64,000 bases of DNA, taken from the NCBI GenBank assembly GCA_041397305.1, contig JAWKWX010000006.1:62001-126000 (forward strand), written 5' to 3'. The position numbers and the translations under genes were made by a program. Every line of letters begins with the position of its first letter. Position 1 is the first letter of the stretch. Positions 60,178-64,000 of this stretch are shown in pieces. Source of the DNA: TMP-24 sp041397305. Lineage in GTDB: Bacteria > Pseudomonadota > Alphaproteobacteria > Rhodobacterales > Rhodobacteraceae. The notes beneath the pieces were generated by a model. That model did no database searches, was not told the origin of the DNA, and saw nothing but the letters and a program-made list of their open reading frames with translations.

Positions 60178-60831
60178 ATGGGCCTGCGCATCAATGACAC
60201 CGCCCCCGATTTCACCGCCGAATCGACCGAAGGCACGATCCGCTTCCACGACTGGATCGGCGATGGCTATGCGATTCTCTTCTCGCACCCGCGCGATTTC
60301 ACGCCGGTCTGCACCACCGAATTCGGCGCCGTGGCGCAGCTTTCCGCCGAGTTCGAGAAGCGCGGGACCAAGGTCATGGGTGTTTCGGTCGATTCGGTCG
60401 AGGACCATGCCAAATGGAAGCGCGACATCGAGGCTTTTGCGGGCGCGCCTGCAAACTTTCCGATCATCGACGACACCTCGCTTGCCGTGGCCAAGGCCTA
60501 TGACATGCTGCCCGCCGACTATTACCTGCCGACCGAGGGCCGCACGCCCGCCCATTCGGCCACGGTGAGGACGGTCTATATCATCGGGCCGGACAAGAAG
60601 GTGCGCCTGACCATGACCTACCCGATGTCGATCGGCAGGAACTTCGCCGAGATCCTGCGCGCGCTCGACGCCGTGCGCGCGACCGACGGCGTGCCCTTTG
60701 CCACGCCCGCGAACTGGGTGCCGGGCCAGGATGTGATCGTCGCCCTTTCGGTGCCGACCGCCGAGGCAGAGGAGCGGTTCGGCAAGCTCGACATCAAGCT
60801 TCCCTATCTGCGCTTCGCCAAGCGTCCGTAG
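60178..60831 (+). CDS. 1-Cys peroxiredoxin (Prx6 type)
   Basis: A 217-residue thiol peroxidase. The active-site loop SHPRDFTPVCTTEFG holds Cys45 with the PxxxT/SxxC pattern, and no other cysteine occurs in the protein, so it is a 1-Cys enzyme needing an outside reductant. The C-terminal TANWVPGQDVIVALSVP-like segment (ANWVPGQDVIVAL) is typical of the Prx6 group. AAGGAG lies just before the ATG. It reduces peroxides, possibly organic ones. Confidence 0.94.
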   Translation: MGLRINDTAPDFTAESTEGTIRFHDWIGDGYAILFSHPRDFTPVCTTEFGAVAQLSAEFEKRGTKVMGVSVDSVEDHAKWKRDIEAFAGAPANFPIIDDTSLAVAKAYDMLPADYYLPTEGRTPAHSATVRTVYIIGPDKKVRLTMTYPMSIGRNFAEILRALDAVRATDGVPFATPANWVPGQDVIVALSVPTAEAEERFGKLDIKLPYLRFAKRP

Positions 60832-60900
60832 GCGCGGCATGGTCCGGCTGTGACGAAGGCCCCGGCCCGACCTCTCACCCGCGCCCCGACCGCGCTTTCC

Positions 60901-60928
60901 AAAAAAAAAGACCCGGGCATAGCCCGGG
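60901..60928 (-). terminator. rho-independent terminator of the response regulator gene
   Basis: On the minus strand the stem CCCGGGC/GCCCGGG with loop TAT is followed by TC and nine T residues. It lies 53 bases past the stop of the response regulator at 60981. It does not terminate the peroxiredoxin gene well because the T run is on the other strand. Confidence 0.85.
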
Positions 60929-60980
60929 CCAGTCCAACAGGGAGGATGCCGCATCATAACCCCGGTGCGGCGAGGGGAAC

Positions 60981-61667
60981 TCATGGGTTCAGTCTATAGC
61001 CCCCGGATTCGGTAACAAGAAGGCGGGCGTTTGACGGATCTGGTTCTATTTTTTGTCTCAATCGGTAAATGTGTGTTTCCAAAGTGTGGGTAGTCACCCC
61101 GGCGTTGTAGCCCCAGACCTCGTGCAGCAGCACGTCGCGCGCCACCACGGTCTCGCCCGCGCGATAGAGGAATTTCAGGATGTTGGTTTCCTTCTCCGTC
61201 AGGCGGATTTTCTTGTCTTTCACGTCGATTAGCATCTTCATCGCCGGCTTGAACGTATAGGGCCCCAGGCCGAAGACCGCGTCTTCCGACTGCTCGTGCG
61301 TCCGCAGCTGTGCGCGGATGCGGGCCAGAAGGACCGGGAACTTGAAGGGCTTGGTCACATAATCGTTGGCGCCCGCGTCGAGGCCGAGAATTGTGTCAGC
61401 GTCGGTATCATGCCCGGTCAGCATCAGAATCGGGCATTTGACGCCCTGCTTCCTCAGCTTGCGGCACAATTCGCGCCCGTCGGTGTCGGGCAGGCCCACA
61501 TCAAGCACGATCAGGTCATAGGCCGCGCCCTTGGTGCTTTCCACGGCTTCCGCGCCGCTGCCCGCCTCGAACACGTCAAAATCGTCGGTGGAGACGAGCT
61601 GCTCGGCCAGCGCCTCACGCAGATCCTCGTCATCGTCGACGAGCAGGATTCTCTTCAGGGTCGCCAT
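60981..61667 (-). CDS. OmpR/PhoB-type response regulator
   Basis: A 228-residue regulator. ATG 61667 follows GGAGG. The receiver domain has the acidic pocket DDDED (11-15) and phospho-acceptor Asp56 (LIVLDVGLPD), and Lys in YVTKPFKFP. The C-terminal winged helix is seen in LTEKETNILKFLYRAG and TTHTLETHIYRLRQKIE. No histidine kinase gene is adjacent, so its partner is unknown. Divergent from ribA with a 175-base gap; a clear terminator follows the gene. Confidence 0.93.
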   Translation of the reverse strand: MATLKRILLVDDDEDLREALAEQLVSTDDFDVFEAGSGAEAVESTKGAAYDLIVLDVGLPDTDGRELCRKLRKQGVKCPILMLTGHDTDADTILGLDAGANDYVTKPFKFPVLLARIRAQLRTHEQSEDAVFGLGPYTFKPAMKMLIDVKDKKIRLTEKETNILKFLYRAGETVVARDVLLHEVWGYNAGVTTHTLETHIYRLRQKIEPDPSNARLLVTESGGYRLNP

Positions 61668-61842
61668 GATGGCCTCCGCCTCGGTCTTTGATCGAGAATT
61701 GGCCGCTTGCCCCCTGAACGACAAGGGATGCAACACCAGTCTCACGCGCTCGTGTCGAAAAGCCGCGCTATGTTTCAATTTCCTGCGGCGCGGACTATCT
61801 AGGGCGGGTCGATTGTTGCAAACCTCGTGCCCCGGAATTCCG

Positions 61843-62916
61843 ATGACGCTCGGCCCCTCTCCCGTCGAACGGCTGAACCGCGCCCGCGCCGACCTGCGCA
61901 TGGGCGTGCCGGTAGCGATCATTGCGGCCGGGGGAGTACTGGTGGTCGCGGCCGCCGAAACGCTGGAGTCCGAGCGGCTTGCGGCCTTTCGCGCGCTCGG
62001 ATCGCCCGTCGTCGGCCTGACGGCGCGGCGGGCCGAGGTGCTGAAGGTCGCGGCCTATGATGGCGATCTGGTCAGGATCACCCTGCCGACGGAGGCCGAC
62101 ATCGGCTGGATCCGTGACCTGGCCGATCCTTCGCACGATCTGTCCCGCCCGATGAAAGGCCCCTTCCGGGCGCAGCGTGACGGCGATGCGGCGCCCATGC
62201 GCGCGGCGCTGTCGCTGATCAAGTCGGCGCATCTTCTGCCCGCCGCCGTGGCCGTGACCCTGACCGAGTCCGACGCCGATCTGACGCATCTCGACATGGC
62301 GGAACTGCCTGCGCTTCTCGCCGCCGCGACGGCCTTTCACCCCGTCGCCGCCGCGCGCGTGCCGCTGGCGGCAGCCGAGGCCGGGCGCGTGCATGTCTTC
62401 AGGCCCGAAGCGGGCGGAGAGGACCATTACGCCATCGAGATCGGCAGCCCCGACCGGAACAAGCCGGTTCTGGCGCGGCTGCATTCGGCCTGCTTCACCG
62501 GCGACGTGCTCGGCAGCCTGAAATGCGATTGCGGCGCCCAGCTTGCCGCGGCGCTGGCACAGATGGCCGAGGAAGGCGCAGGCGTGCTCCTCTATCTCAA
62601 TCAGGAAGGCCGCGGCATCGGCCTGGCCAACAAGATGCGCGCCTATTCCCTGCAGGATCAGGGGTTCGACACGGTCGAGGCCAACCACCGGCTCGGCTTC
62701 GAGGATGACGAGCGCGATTTCCGCATCGGCGCCGAAATCCTCAGGCGCATGGGCTTTGCCTCGGTCCGTCTTCTGACCAACAATCCGGCGAAGATCACGA
62801 TGATGGAAAAGGCAGGTGTCGCCGTGACCGAACGCGTGCCGCTGAAGGTCGGCCGGACAAGCCAGAATGCCGCCTACCTCGCCACGAAGGCGAAGAAATC
62901 GGGGCATCTGTTGTGA
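61843..62916 (+). CDS. ribA: GTP cyclohydrolase II (riboflavin biosynthesis)
   Basis: A 357-residue enzyme opening GTP to start riboflavin synthesis. The N-terminal 160 residues resemble a degenerate DHBP-synthase-like region (RLNRARADLRMGVPVAIIAA). The cyclohydrolase domain has Zn ligands Cys217, Cys228 and Cys230 (HSACFTGDVLGSLKCDCGAQL, shortened), YLNQEGRGIGL and the late TNNPAKITMMEKAG. No ribB/ribH is nearby. GTGA overlap couples it to the next gene. No FMN riboswitch was seen upstream. Confidence 0.92.
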   Translation: MTLGPSPVERLNRARADLRMGVPVAIIAAGGVLVVAAAETLESERLAAFRALGSPVVGLTARRAEVLKVAAYDGDLVRITLPTEADIGWIRDLADPSHDLSRPMKGPFRAQRDGDAAPMRAALSLIKSAHLLPAAVAVTLTESDADLTHLDMAELPALLAAATAFHPVAAARVPLAAAEAGRVHVFRPEAGGEDHYAIEIGSPDRNKPVLARLHSACFTGDVLGSLKCDCGAQLAAALAQMAEEGAGVLLYLNQEGRGIGLANKMRAYSLQDQGFDTVEANHRLGFEDDERDFRIGAEILRRMGFASVRLLTNNPAKITMMEKAGVAVTERVPLKVGRTSQNAAYLATKAKKSGHLL

Positions 62917-63443
62917 ACCCGGCCGACATGGTGCTGACGCCGACCGGCCTTCTCTTTCACGGTCGCCGCTTTCCGGTCACCTGGGGCCGCCGCGGCATCA
63001 CGGACAGGAAGCGCGAGGGCGATCTCTGCACGCCATCGGGCTGCCTCAGGATCATCGCCACGCTCTACCGCCCCGACCGTCTGTCGCCGCGCGAGACACC
63101 GCCCTGGGCGGCGCCGATCGGCCTGCAAGACCGCTGGTGCGATGCGCCGGATCATCCCGATTATAATCAACTGGTAACGGAGCCATTCGGCCAGACCAAC
63201 GAACGCCTGCGCCGCGCCGATCCGCTCTACGACCTCGTGATGATCACCGACTGGAACTGGCCCGAGGCGGTCCCCTATCGCGGATCGGCGATCTTCCTGC
63301 ACCAGTGGCGGCGGATGTGTCACCCGACGGCCGGCTGCCTCGCCTTCCGCCGCGACCATCTGATCTGGATCGCGCGCCGCGCCGCGCCGGGCACCAGGCT
63401 CTTCATCCGCCCCGACGGGCGTCATCGGAGCGGAGAGGGCTGA
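62913..63443 (+). CDS. L,D-transpeptidase (YkuD-like) family protein
   Basis: A 176-residue protein without a signal peptide. GTG 62913 overlaps the ribA stop (GTGA), so translation is coupled. The YkuD-like pattern has His130 (IFLHQW) and the active-site Cys142 in HPTAGCLAF, where the usual SxGC motif reads TAGC. The domain normally cross-links peptidoglycan by 3-3 bonds, and this cytoplasmic-looking version is of the ErfK/YbiS-like short group common in alphaproteobacteria. Function is inferred. Confidence 0.75.
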   Translation: MNPADMVLTPTGLLFHGRRFPVTWGRRGITDRKREGDLCTPSGCLRIIATLYRPDRLSPRETPPWAAPIGLQDRWCDAPDHPDYNQLVTEPFGQTNERLRRADPLYDLVMITDWNWPEAVPYRGSAIFLHQWRRMCHPTAGCLAFRRDHLIWIARRAAPGTRLFIRPDGRHRSGEG

Positions 63444-63459
63444 AAGGTCCGATGTGCGG

Positions 63460-64000
63460 CTAGCCGTAGGCCCGGGCGCCGAAGATCGCCGACCCCACGC
63501 GCACATGGGTGGCGCCCTCGGCGATTGCCGCCTCGAAATCGCCCGACATGCCCATGGAGAGACCGGCGAGGCCATTGGCCTCGGCAATCGACCGCAGGAG
63601 CCGGAAATGCGGCGTCGATTCCGCCCCCTCCGGCGGGATGCACATCAGTCCCGAAAGTCGCAGGCCCATCGCCCGGCAGTCGCGGACGAATCCGTCCGCG
63701 TCGCCCGGCAGAACGCCCGCCTTCTGCGGCTCCGCCCCGGTATTGACCTGCACGAACAGCTCCGGACAGGCGCCCCGCGTCTCGGCAAGCCGCGCGAGCT
63801 TTTCGGCAAGCGACGGCCGGTCGAGCGTATGGATCGCCTCGAACAGGTCGACCGCGAGCCTGGCCTTGTTGGTCTGCAAGGGCCCGATCATATGGACCGC
63901 GACGCCCGCAAACCGCGCCCGCCAGTCGGGCCATTTCGCTTGCGCCTCCTGCACGTAATTCTCGCCGAAGAGCCTGTGCCCCTCGGCCAGCACCGCCTCG
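63460..64000 (-). CDS. YggS-family pyridoxal-phosphate protein (5' end outside window)
   Basis: The 3' part of a PLP homeostasis protein (PipY/YggS family); the frame is open to the right edge. Visible family segments are LFGENYVQEAQAKW, VHMIGPLQTNKA, VQVNTGAEPQKAG, LMCIPPEGAE and LSMGMSGDFEAAIAEGATHVRVGSAIFG, shortened. The PLP-binding lysine lies upstream of the edge. No enzyme activity is known for the family; loss disturbs vitamin B6 and amino-acid pools. Confidence 0.93.
   Translation of the reverse strand, partial: EAVLAEGHRLFGENYVQEAQAKWPDWRARFAGVAVHMIGPLQTNKARLAVDLFEAIHTLDRPSLAEKLARLAETRGACPELFVQVNTGAEPQKAGVLPGDADGFVRDCRAMGLRLSGLMCIPPEGAESTPHFRLLRSIAEANGLAGLSMGMSGDFEAAIAEGATHVRVGSAIFGARAYG

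Noticed and set aside
61668..61842. FMN riboswitch before ribA
   Set aside because: None of the conserved RFN-element segments is visible in the 175-base gap.
1..64000. CRISPR arrays, rRNA genes, intact prophage or intact insertion sequences
   Set aside because: No regularly spaced short repeats, rRNA signatures, phage structural genes or complete transposases with terminal repeats were seen. The Rhs core copies are long repeats of a different kind.

Overview
The window is about 64 kb of a high-GC, gene-dense alphaproteobacterial chromosome. Protein resemblance and gene order (an rnd-kdsD-lptC-lptA-lptB-hpf-ptsN run, Hint-domain protein, KpsMTE-type capsule exporter, complex I NDUFA9-like protein, GlsB/YeaQ protein) point to the Rhodobacterales (Rhodobacter/Paracoccus relatives). 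That placement is inference from family resemblance; no database search was possible.

Layout. 1-4.4 kb holds a partial FAD oxidoreductase, an MsrQ-like membrane protein, a stress membrane protein, a PfkB sugar kinase, mtgA and a Hint-domain protein. 4.5-11.7 kb is a glutamate synthase operon on the minus strand, in which two small genes (a secreted protein and a GFA-fold protein) sit between gltD and gltB. 11.9-13.7 kb holds uppP and an NDUFA9-like gene. 13.85-21.5 kb is an island between tRNA-Leu(CAG) and tRNA-Gln(UUG): an IS6-type transposase remnant and, all on the minus strand, a tandem array of five 5'-truncated Rhs C-terminal modules, each followed by a different small gene in the position of an immunity gene. 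21.6-33.1 kb has a BaiN-type flavoprotein, kdsA, kpsE and kpsT, nhaA, an amidohydrolase, tRNA-Thr(CGU) with a decayed duplicate beside it, a nucleotide-sugar epimerase and a GT2-GT4 fusion glycosyltransferase. 33.6-38.4 kb is the rnd-kdsD-lptCAB-hpf-ptsN run.

38.4-49.6 kb is a surface-polysaccharide block: a double-domain sulfotransferase, four glycosyltransferases, galE, galU, kdsB, cysQ and the divergent kpsM. Together with kdsA, kdsD, kpsT and kpsE elsewhere in the window this covers Kdo synthesis and activation, sugar-nucleotide supply, chain assembly, possible sulfation with PAP removal, and ABC-type export. 49.7-53.7 kb holds housekeeping genes (dapB, rbfA, truB) and small enzymes. 53.9-59.9 kb is a catabolic locus with a LysR regulator, a trimethylamine-dehydrogenase-like flavoprotein, an MttB-family methyltransferase and an aldehyde dehydrogenase, probably for a methylated amine. 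60.2-64 kb holds a 1-Cys peroxiredoxin, an OmpR-type response regulator, ribA, an L,D-transpeptidase-like protein and the 3' part of a YggS-family gene.

The most interesting region is the Rhs array. Core segments of constant length (117 codons) and nearly constant sequence are repeated five times and joined to unrelated, visibly AT-richer tips and downstream partner genes, with no full-length rhs gene in the window. Two of the tips and their two partner genes appear to form a related toxin/immunity family carrying an HWH(Y/F)YP motif and a hydrophobic tail.
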